Part shown: piece by piece, positions 17,439-26,035 of the stretch
Position numbering within the stretch: the first letter of the stretch is position 1
How the letters are laid out: the number at the start of each line of letters is the position of its first letter
Source of the DNA: Micromonospora coriariae
Lineage (GTDB): Bacteria; Actinomycetota; Actinomycetes; Mycobacteriales; Micromonosporaceae
DNA: 64,000 bases
Assembly (NCBI RefSeq): GCF_900091455.1
Contig: NZ_LT607412.1
Span: 4,588,001-4,652,000, forward strand
Direction of reading: 5' to 3'
Position numbers and translations under genes: made by a program
Notes under the pieces: generated by a model
Database searches by the model: none
What the model was told of the DNA's origin: nothing
The model's input: only the letters and a program-made list of their open reading frames with translations

Positions 17439-17601
17439 TGGCAGGCACCGGGCCGCAGCCGCGGAATCCGCTCAGCTCCGGCCCGGTGCGCCACACCGCG
17501 GCATTCCCGACCCGTCCCGACCGGGGATGCCGTACCACCACCGGCACCTACGTTAGGCACCGTCCGGGTCGCGGGGGTGACGCTGACGTGAAGATCGTGT
17601 T

Positions 17602-18612
17602 TCAGGCCTTCCGGCCCAGGCCGCCCGCCACCTGCTCGGCGATCAGCTCGTACGAGCGCACCCGGTCCGCCACGTCGTAGACCAGCGTGGTCAGCATCAG
17701 CTCGTCCGCGCCGGTGCGCTCCACCAGCTCGGTCAACTGCCGGCGCACCGTCTCCGGCGAACCCATCGCCTGACCGTCGCGGCGCTGCAGGACGAACTCC
17801 CGCTCGATCTCGGTGTACGGGTAGGCCGCCGCCTCGTCGGGCGTCGACAGTGGCTCCGGCCGGCCGGAGCGCAGCTTCAGGAACGACAGCGCGCTCGGTC
17901 CGGCCAGCCACTCGGCCCGCTCGTCGGTCTCCGCGCAGACCGCGTTGACCGCGACCATCGCGTACGGCTTGTCCAGCCACTGCGACGGCCGGAAGTTCTG
18001 CCGGTACAGCGCCAGCGCCGGCAGGGTGTTCGCCGAGCTGAAGTGGTGCGCGAAGGAGAACGGCAGGCCGAGCAGGCCGGCCAGTTGGGCGCTGAAGCCG
18101 CTGGAGCCGAGCAGCCACACGGCCGGCTGCTCACCCCGCCCGGGGGTGGCGATGATCTGCCCGGGCCGTTCCCCGCTGAAGTAGTTCATCAGGTCGGCCA
18201 GCTCGTTCGGGAAGCCCTCGGCCGAGAGCCCCTCCATGGTGCGGCGCAACGCCAGCGCGGTCATCTGGTCGGTGCCCGGCGCGCGGCCGATGCCCAGGTC
18301 GATCCGGCCGGGGTGCAACGCCTCCAGGGTGCCGAACTGCTCGGCCACCACCAGCGGCGCGTGGTTGGGCAGCATCACCCCGCCCGACCCGAGCCGGATC
18401 GTCGAGGTGTTCGCGGCCAGGTGGGCGAGCAGCACGGCGGGAGCGGAGCTCGCGATCGCCGGCATGTTGTGGTGCTCGGCCACCCAGAAACGGTGATAGC
18501 CCAACTCCTCCGTGCGGCGGGCCAACTCGGTGGTGGCCTGCAAGGCGGCGCCAGCGGTGGTGCCCTTGGCGACCGGAGCAAGATCAAGAACAGACAACGG
18601 TACGGTGATCAC
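17602..18612 (-). CDS. LLM-class (luciferase-like) flavin-dependent monooxygenase
   Basis: 336-residue bacterial-luciferase-like TIM barrel. The GTG at 18612 gives [17 protein letters not shown], the standard N-terminus of the alkanal-monooxygenase-like subfamily; the frame is open 22 codons further. Conserved blocks are [60 protein letters not shown], split here at HP, and a C-terminal VGTP-like segment replaced by [25 protein letters not shown]. It uses reduced flavin from a partner reductase and oxygen; substrate unknown. It is on the same strand as the Lrp gene but separated by ~80 bp. Confidence 0.88.
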   Translation of the reverse strand: MITVPLSVLDLAPVAKGTTAGAALQATTELARRTEELGYHRFWVAEHHNMPAIASSAPAVLLAHLAANTSTIRLGSGGVMLPNHAPLVVAEQFGTLEALHPGRIDLGIGRAPGTDQMTALALRRTMEGLSAEGFPNELADLMNYFSGERPGQIIATPGRGEQPAVWLLGSSGFSAQLAGLLGLPFSFAHHFSSANTLPALALYRQNFRPSQWLDKPYAMVAVNAVCAETDERAEWLAGPSALSFLKLRSGRPEPLSTPDEAAAYPYTEIEREFVLQRRDGQAMGSPETVRRQLTELVERTGADELMLTTLVYDVADRVRSYELIAEQVAGGLGRKA

Positions 18613-18693
18613 ACGGTTGGCCAACCCGCCACCGACCGCTTTTGTTCCGCTTGGCCGGCATTCGATAGGACCGCACACCCACCCCGTCGCTGC

Positions 18694-19173
18694 TCAGCCC
18701 ATCCCGCGGGCCTGCTCGAAGATCAGGCTGGTCTGCGTGTGCTGCACCACCGGATCGACGGCGAGGTGGTCCAGCACGAAGTCGCGCAGCGCGTCCCCGG
18801 ACGCCGCCCGCACGTGCAGCACGTAGTCCTCAGCGCCGGCGACGTGGAACACCGACACCACCCCGGGCAGCCGCACCGAGCGGGCCCGGAACGCGTCCAC
18901 CGCCGCCCGCTCGTGCGCAGTCAGCCGTACCGACACCAGCGCCTGCAACGGCAGCCCGAGCGCGGCCGGGTCCACCTCGGCGTGGAACCCGCGGATCGCG
19001 CCGCGCTCGCGCAGCGCCCGGGTGCGGGTCAGGCAGGTCGAGGGCGCCACCCCCACCCGCTCGGCGAGAGCGTTGTTCGGCAACCGGCCGTCCGTGGCCA
19101 GCTCGGTCAGGATCGCGCGGTCCACCTCGTCCAGGGCCGGATACGGCCGCACATCGTTCGGCTCAGGGGGCAT
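18694..19173 (-). CDS. Lrp/AsnC-family transcriptional regulator
   Basis: 159-residue feast/famine regulator. ATG 19173 gives MPPEPNDVRPYPALDEVDR, and the HTH follows: ILTELATDGRLPNNALAERVGVAPSTCLTRTRALRERG, split over the two helices. The C-terminal RAM domain (LQALVSVRLTAHERA, VSVFHVAGAEDYVLHVRA) binds amino acids and mediates oligomerisation. It is divergent from a Cys/Met-metabolism PLP enzyme across ~100 bp that contains an A/T-rich patch (GAATTATCTT), unusual in this GC-rich window, so it probably controls that gene in response to an amino acid. Confidence 0.93.
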   Translation of the reverse strand: MPPEPNDVRPYPALDEVDRAILTELATDGRLPNNALAERVGVAPSTCLTRTRALRERGAIRGFHAEVDPAALGLPLQALVSVRLTAHERAAVDAFRARSVRLPGVVSVFHVAGAEDYVLHVRAASGDALRDFVLDHLAVDPVVQHTQTSLIFEQARGMG

Positions 19174-19274
19174 CCCGCCATCCTCACCCGAATCCTCCAA
19201 CGACACCAGGGTCAAGGACAGAATTATCTTCCAAGGCATTGCCCTCCTCGCGGAGGATGTTCGACCCTACAGCC

Positions 19275-20435
19275 ATGACGATGGTGGACACGACAGCCGT
19301 ACACGCCGGCCGCGACGACCTGCGGGCGCTCGGCGTCCACGTACCGCCGATCGACCTGTCCACCACCAACCCGCTGCCCTCCGTGGACGGCGGCGGGGAC
19401 GCCTACGAGCAACTCGCCACCGGCGGCCTCCTCCCCGCCGAAGGCAGCGCCGTCTACCAACGGCTGTGGAACCCGACCGTCGCCCGCTTCGAGACCGCCC
19501 TCGCCGAACTGGAAGGCACCGCCCAGGCCGTCGCCTTCGCCAGCGGCATGGCCGCGCTCACCGCCACCCTGCTCGCCGCCACCCGGAACGGCCACCGGCA
19601 CATCGTCGCCGTCCGTCCGCTGTACGGCGGCACCGACCACGTGCTCGCCACCGGGCTGCTCGGCACCACCGTCACCTGGGCCCGCCCCGACGAGGTCGCC
19701 GCCGCCATCCGTCCGGACACCGCCCTGGTCATCGTCGAGACGCCCGCCAACCCCACCCTCGACCTGGTCGACATCGCCGCCCTCGCCACCGCCGCCGGCG
19801 ACATCCCACTACTTGTCGACAACACAGTCGCCACCCCCGTGCTGCAACAGCCCGCCCGGCACGGCGCCGCACTCGTGCTGCACAGCGCCACCAAGAGCAT
19901 CGGCGGGCACGGCGACGTCCTCGCCGGCGTCGTCGCCTGCGACGCCGACTGGGCCGTCCGGCTGCGCCAGGTCCGCGCGATCACCGGCGCGATCCTGCAC
20001 CCGCTCGGCGGCTACCTGCTGCACCGCGGCCTGCAGACCCTGCCGCTGCGCGTCCGCGCCCAACAGGCCACCGCCGAGAAGCTCGCCGGCTGGCTCGCCG
20101 ACCACCCGGCCGTACACCGCGTGCACCACCCGTCGGTGCACGACCCGGCGGCGCTGGTCGGCCGGCAGATGGCCGGGCCCGGCAGCCTGCTGGCCTTTGA
20201 GGTACGCGGCGGCGCGCCCGCCGCGGCCGCCGTCGCCGGCGCCTGCCGGCTGATCACCCACGCGGTGTCCCTCGGTGGCGTCGACACCCTGATCCAGCAC
20301 CCCGCCTCGCTCACCCACCGGCCGGTCGAGGGCGACGCGAAGCCCGCCGCCGCGCTGCTGCGCCTCTCGGTCGGGCTGGAGGACCCCGAGGACCTGCGCG
20401 CCGACCTCGCCCAGGCGCTCGCCATCCTCGGCTGA
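19275..20435 (+). CDS. Cys/Met metabolism PLP enzyme (gamma-lyase/synthase type)
   Basis: 386-residue trans-sulfuration-family enzyme. ATG 19275 starts MTMVDTTAVHAGRDD, a good family start. Features: VYQRLWNPTVARFETALAELEG, FASGMAALTA, the PLP phosphate/ring contacts LYGGTDHV and VETPANPTLDLVDI, and the Schiff-base Lys in HSATKSIGGHGDVLAGVV. The C-terminal LGGVDTLIQHPASLTHRP and LRLSVGLEDPEDLRADL are canonical. The divergent Lrp gene mirrors the Pseudomonas mdeR-mdeA arrangement (methionine gamma-lyase). However, the Cys that most methionine gamma-lyases carry after LYG is Gly here, so cystathionine gamma-lyase or -synthase activity is equally possible. Confidence 0.88.
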   Translation: MTMVDTTAVHAGRDDLRALGVHVPPIDLSTTNPLPSVDGGGDAYEQLATGGLLPAEGSAVYQRLWNPTVARFETALAELEGTAQAVAFASGMAALTATLLAATRNGHRHIVAVRPLYGGTDHVLATGLLGTTVTWARPDEVAAAIRPDTALVIVETPANPTLDLVDIAALATAAGDIPLLVDNTVATPVLQQPARHGAALVLHSATKSIGGHGDVLAGVVACDADWAVRLRQVRAITGAILHPLGGYLLHRGLQTLPLRVRAQQATAEKLAGWLADHPAVHRVHHPSVHDPAALVGRQMAGPGSLLAFEVRGGAPAAAAVAGACRLITHAVSLGGVDTLIQHPASLTHRPVEGDAKPAAALLRLSVGLEDPEDLRADLAQALAILG

Positions 20436-20606
20436 CCGCCCGGCCACCTCAGCTTCCCCAGCACCCGGCGGGGAGATCCGTGCCGGGCCACCCGCAGCAT
20501 CGCCCGGCCAACCCGTCGGTGGTGGTGACCTGGTTCGGCAGCAGCCGGCGCAGCATCGAAAGAGCGGGCGGGTCACGGCGCCGGCTACAGTCCGCGCGTG
20601 GCGCGG

Positions 20607-21356
20607 TCAGTACTTCGGGCCGACGTGCCGGTCCAGGGCGGCGACCGCCTCGCGCCGCGCCACCGACAGTGACCAGGGCAGGTTCATCCGCCATGCGATC
20701 CCCAGCAGATCGAGCGCCCACTGGCACAGAGTCATGATGTCGGTCGACCTGTTCGAGAACATGTAGCGCGGGTAGACGTACTCCCTGCCCCGCACCGTCA
20801 CCCGATTGGCGAACCGGCAGCCGTCCGAGTGGAACAGGCCCCGGAGGAAGTGGCCGGGATGGCGCTCGATGATCGGCCGCTGCCAGTCGGCGAGGACGAT
20901 CGGACGTTCGTGCTTCTTTCCCGGGCCGTGCTGCGGGAGCAGGCATGGCCAGTGCTTGCCGCTGCTTTCCACCGAGACGCAGCCGGTCTTGGGAATGCGT
21001 TGCACCTTCGTGGCGAGCACTGCCCGCATGGCCGTGTCGCACGCCTCGATCAGCCCGGGCCAGCTGTTGCTGCAGACGATGCGGAGCACCGGGACCCGCG
21101 CCGAGGTGACCAGATGCCCGTCGCCCAGGTAGAGACCGAGCAGGTAGGCGTATGCCGGTTGATCTGTCGGATTGTCGACGCCCTCCCGGCAGCGGAAACA
21201 GCGCAGCGCGGTGCCGTGGACGACGGGTTCGGGGCGGTCTCGACACCAGTGCCAGACGGTGCGATAGGGGAGCCCGACGCCGCGGGCGACATCGGCGATG
21301 CTGGCTCCGGACAGGTGGAGCTCCCGAGCGCGAGCACGCACCTCCGGGGAATGCAT
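20607..21356 (-). CDS. HTH protein with double LAGLIDADG homing-endonuclease-like domain
   Basis: 249 residues from ATG 21356 (the frame remains open into the tRNA). Residues ~1-40 form a resolvase-like helix-turn-helix (RARELHLSGASIADVARG, GLPYRTVWHWCRDRP). A CFRC pair follows. Then two LAGLIDADG-type helices: AYLLGLYLGDGHL (~residue 70) and FLRGLFHSDGCR (~residue 170), both retaining the acidic residue, ending in ALDRHVGPKY. This is the layout of a monomeric two-motif homing endonuclease or a WhiA-like derivative, but free-standing and with an N-terminal HTH. It begins 32 bases after the tRNA 3' end on the same strand and may be expressed from the tRNA promoter. Whether it cuts DNA or acts as a regulator is unknown. 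Confidence 0.82.
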   Translation of the reverse strand: MHSPEVRARARELHLSGASIADVARGVGLPYRTVWHWCRDRPEPVVHGTALRCFRCREGVDNPTDQPAYAYLLGLYLGDGHLVTSARVPVLRIVCSNSWPGLIEACDTAMRAVLATKVQRIPKTGCVSVESSGKHWPCLLPQHGPGKKHERPIVLADWQRPIIERHPGHFLRGLFHSDGCRFANRVTVRGREYVYPRYMFSNRSTDIMTLCQWALDLLGIAWRMNLPWSLSVARREAVAALDRHVGPKY

Positions 21357-21388
21357 GACAACATCATCGAACGCGCGTACGACAGTCC

Positions 21389-21464
21389 TGGTGCCCCCGG
21401 TGGGATTCGAACCCACACTGTATGCAGTTTGAGTGCACTGTCTCTGCCATTGGACTACAGGGGC
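21389..21464 (-). tRNA. tRNA with CAA (Leu) anticodon, short variable arm, CCA encoded
   Basis: Reading the minus strand: acceptor GCCCCTG pairs with CGGGGGC; TA at 8-9; D-arm GTCC/AGAC with a GG-containing loop; anticodon stem GTGCA/TGCAT around loop CTCAAAC; five-base variable loop ACAGT; T-arm GTGGG-TTCGAAT-CCCAC; discriminator A and encoded CCA. Anticodon CAA would read UUG (Leu), yet Leu tRNAs normally have a long variable arm. The D-stem has one C-A mismatch. Real tRNA gene, but isotype is uncertain. Confidence 0.85.
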
Positions 21465-21560
21465 CTTCAGTTTCCCGGCCTGGATAGGTTACCCACTACG
21501 CTGAGGGCGGTGACACCCGGCTGGGCGGGTGTCGGGTTCTAACTGGTGGGGGTAGGGCTG

Positions 21561-22181
21561 GTGGCCGAGACGCCGACGGATGCCGAGCGCAGGCGGGTGC
21601 TGATCGCCGAGGACGAGGCGCTGATCCGGCTGGACCTGGCCGAGATGCTGGTCGAAGAGGGCTACGAGGTGGTGGGGGAGGCCGGCGACGGCGAGACCGC
21701 CGTGCGCCTCGCCGAGGAATTGAAGCCCGACCTGGTCATCCTCGACATCAAGATGCCGATCATGGATGGGTTGGCCGCCGCCGAGCGCATCGCCGGCGCG
21801 CGGATCGCCCCGGTGATCATCCTGACCGCGTTCAGCCAGCGTGACCTGGTGGAACGGGCCCGGGCGGCCGGCGCGATGGCGTACCTGGTGAAGCCCTTTC
21901 AGAAGAGCGACCTGGTCCCGGCGGTGGAGATCGCCCTGTCGCGCTACTCCGAGGTCGCCGCGCTGGAGGCGGAGGTCGCCGGCCTGACCGACCGTCTGGA
22001 GATCCGCAAGACGGTGGAGCGCGCCAAGGGCGCGCTGATGACCACGTACGGGATGACCGAGCCGCAGGCGTTCAAGTGGATCCAGCGCACGGCGATGGAC
22101 CACCGGATGACCATGAAGGAGGTCGCCGAGCGGATTCTCGCCGAGACCGCCGGCGGTGAGGTGGCGCAGCCGACCGTCTGA
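21561..22181 (+). CDS. pdtaR: ANTAR-domain response regulator (PdtaR-like)
   Basis: 206-residue antiterminator response regulator. The receiver domain occupies residues ~12-125 with the acidic pocket AEDE, phospho-acceptor Asp62 in VILDIKMP, Thr in LTAFS and Lys in LVKPF. A coiled-coil linker (VAALEAEVAGLTDRLEIRKTVE) leads to the C-terminal ANTAR domain (RAKGALMTTYGMTEPQAFKWI, then MKEVAERIL), which binds dual-hairpin RNAs and prevents termination. GTG 21561 is preferred; GTG 21546 is also in frame. It matches M. tuberculosis PdtaR (Rv1626), whose kinase is encoded elsewhere; no kinase gene is adjacent here. The neighbouring tRNA is divergent. Confidence 0.93.
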   Translation: MAETPTDAERRRVLIAEDEALIRLDLAEMLVEEGYEVVGEAGDGETAVRLAEELKPDLVILDIKMPIMDGLAAAERIAGARIAPVIILTAFSQRDLVERARAAGAMAYLVKPFQKSDLVPAVEIALSRYSEVAALEAEVAGLTDRLEIRKTVERAKGALMTTYGMTEPQAFKWIQRTAMDHRMTMKEVAERILAETAGGEVAQPTV

Positions 22182-22261
22182 CCGGTCGCCCGTGGGGCCG
22201 GTTCCGGGCGCACGCGGATCGGGGGCCGCCGCGCGGCGCCCTCGGGGAATAGCATCGACCC

Positions 22262-23464
22262 GTGACCGTCCGACGGGTGATCGCGGTGTTCGGCCTCTTC
22301 GCGCTGCTGGTCTCCGGCTGCGACGGTTCCGCCGAGCCGTCCGGTGGCGCCTCGACCGGCGCCGGGCCGACGGCCGCCCCCGCGCCGGCGCTCCGGCCGG
22401 GGTGGCAGCCGCTGGCGTTGCCGGCGCCGCCGGGTGGCGCGGGCCGCCTGTTGCTCCGCGACGCGGCGGCCTGCGCGGGTCGCTGGTTCGTGGTCGGCGG
22501 TGTGGCCGACGCGGGTGGCGGCACCCGTCCGGCAGCGTGGACCAGCGTGGACGGTACGGCCTGGACGGTCGTGCCGGTGCGTGCGGATTCCTTCTACGGC
22601 CGGCAGAACGTGCTCTCGTCGGTGGCCTGCCGGGGCGGGAAGGCGGCGGTGATCGGCGCCAAGACCGGTGGGGCGCACGGGTATCCGCGGATCAGCACCT
22701 GGCGGCCGTTGGCCGACGGCACGCTGGGCGAGGTGCAGGCGTCGTTCGAGACGTTCGGCGGGCCGACGGCGGTGAACGTGTCCCGGTTGGTGGCCGGAGC
22801 GTCGGGCTGGTTGATCGTCGGCAACCGCTCGGCGGGCGCGGCCTCCTGGGTGTCGTCGCCGCCGGCGACGGAGTTCGAGCTGGTGGAGGGCGCGCCGGAG
22901 CTGGCCAGCGATGCGGTCGGCGTGACCTGGGCGTTCGACGCGGTGGCGGCGCCGCCGGGCTGGTTGGCGGTGGGTGGCCTGCTGCCGGCCGGCCGGATCG
23001 ACCGCGATCCGGCGGTGTGGTCGTCGCCGGACGGGCGGTCGTGGCGGCGCACCGTGTTGCCGGGTGGTCCGGAGTACGAGGAGTTGCAGCGGGTGGCGGT
23101 CGTCGGCGGGGTGCCGGTGGCGGTCGGGTTGCGCGGGTCGACGTTCGGCGCGTGGCGGCAGGAGGGTGCGGGCTGGGTGGCCGGCGGAGCGTTCGGTCGG
23201 CGGGCCGGGGCCGGGGTGCCGGCGGTGGCTTCACTGGTCGTCGCCGGGGACCGGCTGGTCGCCGCCGTCGCCGACGGTGCGCGGTACTCGGTGTGGGTCT
23301 CGGCGGATCGGGGTGGGTCGTGGCGGGAGGTCGCGATGCCGCTCGACGTGCCGGCGGGGGCCGACCGGGACGTGACGCTGGTGGCGGTGGGCGACCGGTG
23401 GTGGTTGGCGGCGGACGACGGCTCGCGGTCCGCGCTGTGGTGGGCGGGTGTCCCGGGTGCCTGA
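22262..23464 (+). CDS. Lipoprotein with BNR/sialidase-like beta-propeller
   Basis: 400-residue exported lipoprotein. Signal peptide MTVRRVIAVFGLFALLVSGC ends in a lipobox with Cys20, followed by an Asp/Ser/Gly-rich tether. The body shows repeated propeller strands with Asp-box-like signatures: SVDGTAWTVV, SPDGRSWRRT and SADRGGSWREV, spaced through the protein. Catalytic residues of sialidases are not evident, so it is more likely a binding or scaffolding protein on the outer membrane face. GTG start at 22262; an AATAGCAT -10-like hexamer just upstream suggests a leaderless transcript. Confidence 0.8.
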   Translation: MTVRRVIAVFGLFALLVSGCDGSAEPSGGASTGAGPTAAPAPALRPGWQPLALPAPPGGAGRLLLRDAAACAGRWFVVGGVADAGGGTRPAAWTSVDGTAWTVVPVRADSFYGRQNVLSSVACRGGKAAVIGAKTGGAHGYPRISTWRPLADGTLGEVQASFETFGGPTAVNVSRLVAGASGWLIVGNRSAGAASWVSSPPATEFELVEGAPELASDAVGVTWAFDAVAAPPGWLAVGGLLPAGRIDRDPAVWSSPDGRSWRRTVLPGGPEYEELQRVAVVGGVPVAVGLRGSTFGAWRQEGAGWVAGGAFGRRAGAGVPAVASLVVAGDRLVAAVADGARYSVWVSADRGGSWREVAMPLDVPAGADRDVTLVAVGDRWWLAADDGSRSALWWAGVPGA

Positions 23465-23832
23465 ATGTCGGTGGTTGCGCCGCGTCTCGGCCTGCGGTGC
23501 GGGCGTGCCGAGTAGTTTTCGCAGGTCAAGGGGCCTTTCGTCCAGGGCAGGATGGTCCGGGTCGATGCGGGTGAGCTCCGACCGGCCGCGCGATTAAGGA
23601 CCGACCGACGGATTCACCTGTTACGGACATCGACAGGATTGCCCACGTCTTCGTAACGGTTTCGCAGACCCCCCGTTCAGGCCTTCCGGGAGGGTGTGCG
23701 GTGTCGGTACGCTCCGCCATCACGAGCCGTAACGCAGGGGGAGTCCCTGCGGGGTGGGTGGAATTGCGGGTTTGCTGCTGTCGCCGTCGCTTCGGGTCAG
23801 CCGCGTCCGCATCTGGAGGAGGTCAGGAAGCC
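23465..23832. other. 368-bp intergenic region before the ABC transporter
   Basis: No convincing ORF. It contains a 7-bp hairpin CGCAGGG-GGAGT-CCCTGCG at 23733-23751 and the inverted pair GTTAC (23620-23624) and GTAAC (23653-23657). These probably belong to the promoter/leader of the transporter operon, but I cannot place a confident promoter. Confidence 0.4.
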
Positions 23833-24984
23833 GTGAGGCGAAGCTATGTACGGGCGCTGGGCACCGTTGCGCTCGCCGCGACCCTGGTGGTCGCGGCTGG
23901 TTGCCAGGATTCCGGTGGCGACGATGGTGGGACCGCGTCCGGTGACTGCGGTGGCAAGATCGCGATCTTCGGCGCGTTCACGGGTGACAACGCGGGTCTG
24001 GTGATCCCGTCGCTGAACGGCGCGAAGCTCGCCGTGAAGCAGTTCAACGCGGCGAACCCGGACTGCAAGGTCACCATGCAGGAGTTCGACACCCAGGGTG
24101 ACCCCGCGGTGGCGACCCCGTTCGCGAACCAGATCGCGGGGGACAACTCGTTCCTCGGTGTCATCGGTGGTCACTTCTCCGGTGAGTCGGACGCCACGAT
24201 GCCGATCTACCAGGCCGCGGGCCTGGCGATGATCAGCCCGTCGGCGACCCGCACCGACCTGACCCAGAAGGGCAACACGTCCTTCTACCGGGTGGTCGGC
24301 AACGACGGCACGCAGGCCGGCGCGGTGGCGAGCTACCTGAAGACCCAGAACGCGCAGAAGGTCTTCATGATCGATGACGCCAGCGCGTACGGCGCGGGCA
24401 TCACCGACGAACTGGGCAAGCAGCTCGGCCCGCTGGTGGTCAACAAGGACAAGATCCAGGAGCGGCAGGCGCAGTTCGACGCCACCATCTCCAAGATCAA
24501 GTCTGCGCAGGCGGACTTCGTCTTCTACGGCGGTTACACCCGTGAGGCCGCTCCGCTGGTGAAGCAGATGCGTGCCGCCGGTGTCAAGGCCAAGTTCGTC
24601 GGTCCGGACGGTCTGTACGACCCGGCGTTCCCGAAGGGTGCCTCCGGCGGCGCGGAGGGCGCGATCATCACCTGCCCCTGCCTCCCGCCTGACAAGGCCG
24701 GCGGCACCTTCTCCGCCGACTACCAGAAGGAGTACGGCATCCCGCCGGGCTCCTACGGCGCTGAGGGCTTCGACGGCGCGAAGATCTACCTGGACGCCTT
24801 CAAGGACGGCAAGAAGACCCGGGCCGACATCCTGGCGTACGTGAAGGCGTACGACAAGCAGGGTGTGTCGAAGTACATCAAGTTCGATTCCAAGGGTGAC
24901 GTCGACCCGACGAAGGTCGTCATCTGGGCCTACCAGATCAAGGGCGAGGCCATCGAAGCGCTGCAGGAGCTCAAGCTCAGCTGA
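23833..24984 (+). CDS. livK: ABC transporter substrate-binding lipoprotein, branched-chain amino acid type
   Basis: 383-residue type-1 periplasmic binding protein, lipid-anchored. GTG 23833 after GGAGGAGGTCAGGAAG gives a lipoprotein signal ending LVVAAGC. The mature part opens GGKIAIFGAFTGDNAGLVIPSLNGAKLAV, and has the LivJ/LivK-type segments FANQIAGDNSFLGVIGGHFSGES, MIDDASAYGAGITDELGKQL and FYGGYTREAAPLVKQMRAAG. The actual ligand may be a branched-chain amino acid, another amino acid, an amide or urea. First gene of a complete five-gene transporter operon; a 14-bp hairpin follows it and probably keeps its mRNA more abundant than the permease message. Confidence 0.93.
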   Translation: MRRSYVRALGTVALAATLVVAAGCQDSGGDDGGTASGDCGGKIAIFGAFTGDNAGLVIPSLNGAKLAVKQFNAANPDCKVTMQEFDTQGDPAVATPFANQIAGDNSFLGVIGGHFSGESDATMPIYQAAGLAMISPSATRTDLTQKGNTSFYRVVGNDGTQAGAVASYLKTQNAQKVFMIDDASAYGAGITDELGKQLGPLVVNKDKIQERQAQFDATISKIKSAQADFVFYGGYTREAAPLVKQMRAAGVKAKFVGPDGLYDPAFPKGASGGAEGAIITCPCLPPDKAGGTFSADYQKEYGIPPGSYGAEGFDGAKIYLDAFKDGKKTRADILAYVKAYDKQGVSKYIKFDSKGDVDPTKVVIWAYQIKGEAIEALQELKLS

Positions 24985-25000
24985 CGCCCCACGCAATGGA

Positions 25001-25031
25001 GTGCGGCCGGGGTGTTTCACCCCGGCCGTAC
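25001..25031 (+). terminator. Strong intra-operon hairpin after the binding-protein gene
   Basis: Fourteen-base-pair stem (one G-T pair) closed by a TTT loop, left arm 25001-25014, right arm 25018-25031. It lies between the binding-protein stop and the permease SD (AAGGAGA at ~25040). Such stems normally act as 3' stabilisers or partial terminators to give excess binding protein. Confidence 0.75.
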
Positions 25032-25051
25032 TCGATTCAAGGAGACCCCCG

Positions 25052-26035
25052 GTGCATTTCGATGAACTGATCGGCCATCTCGGCCAGCACACGGTCGACG
25101 GCCTGTCCAAGGGCGCCATCTACGCCCTGATCGCCCTCGGCTACACCCTCGTCTACGGCGTCCTTCGTCTGATCAACTTTGCGCACTCCGAGGTGTTCAT
25201 GGTCGGTACCTTCGCGGTGCTGATCCTCTGGAACCAGCTCGGGGTGGAAAATAACCCGCCTGTCGGCCAGGCGATCCTGCTCCTGGTGCTCGGTCTGGCC
25301 GTCGCGGCGGCCGCCTCGGGCGGTACGGCTCTGGCTCTTGAACGGATCGCGTACCGGCCGTTGCGGCGGAAGAACGCGCCGCCGCTGATCTTCCTGATCA
25401 CCGCTATCGGTCTGTCACTGGTCTTCGTGGAGCTCTTCGGGCAGGTGCTGCCCAAGCTGCTCGGTGGCGTGCTGCCGGATGTGTTCGGCCGGCCCCGGCA
25501 GATCGTCGGAATGCCGACGATCATCCAGCAGGAGACCCTGTTCACCATCGGCAACACCGCGATCACGAACATTCAGCTGATCGTCTTCATCGCGGCCGTG
25601 GCGATGATGGCGATGCTGGACTGGTTCATCAACCGCACCCGGTACGGCCGGGGTGTGCGGGCGGTGGCGCAGAACCCGGAGACCGCCGCGCTGATGGGCG
25701 TCAACCAGGAGCGCGTGATCATGCTGATCTTCGTGCTCGGCGGGATCATGGCCGGTGCCGCCGCTCTGCTGTGGAGCATGCGGTTCGGCTTCACCCAGAA
25801 CAGCATCGGCTTCGTGCTCGGCCTCAAGGCGTTCACCGCCGCGGTCCTGGGCGGCATCGGTAACCTGCGCGGCGCGCTGCTGGGTGGCCTCTTCCTCGGC
25901 GTCGTCGAGGTCTACGGCGCGACGCTCTTCGCGTCCAACTGGGAGGACGTCATCGCCTTCGTGGTGCTGATCGTGGTGCTGATGTTCCGGCCGACCGGTC
26001 TGTTGGGCGAGTCTCTCGGGAGGGCCCGCGCATGA
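25052..26035 (+). CDS. livH: ABC transporter permease, LivH type
   Basis: 327-residue inner-membrane permease. GTG 25052 follows AAGGAGA. Around eight helices; the N-terminal GLSKGAIYALIALGYTLVYG and INFAHSEVFMVG are the LivH signature, and ALMGVNQERVIMLIFVLGGIMAGAAALL contains the EAA-like loop for ATPase contact, ending MFRPTGLLGE. It pairs with the LivM homologue downstream. The stop overlaps the next ATG by four bases. Confidence 0.93.
   Translation: MHFDELIGHLGQHTVDGLSKGAIYALIALGYTLVYGVLRLINFAHSEVFMVGTFAVLILWNQLGVENNPPVGQAILLLVLGLAVAAAASGGTALALERIAYRPLRRKNAPPLIFLITAIGLSLVFVELFGQVLPKLLGGVLPDVFGRPRQIVGMPTIIQQETLFTIGNTAITNIQLIVFIAAVAMMAMLDWFINRTRYGRGVRAVAQNPETAALMGVNQERVIMLIFVLGGIMAGAAALLWSMRFGFTQNSIGFVLGLKAFTAAVLGGIGNLRGALLGGLFLGVVEVYGATLFASNWEDVIAFVVLIVVLMFRPTGLLGESLGRARA

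Noticed and set aside
23620..23668. Possible GlnR boxes (GTTAC-N6, GTAAC-N6) before the ABC transporter operon
   Set aside because: The second half-sites (CGACA, GCAGA) do not match a GlnR b-site; left as an inverted pair of unknown meaning.
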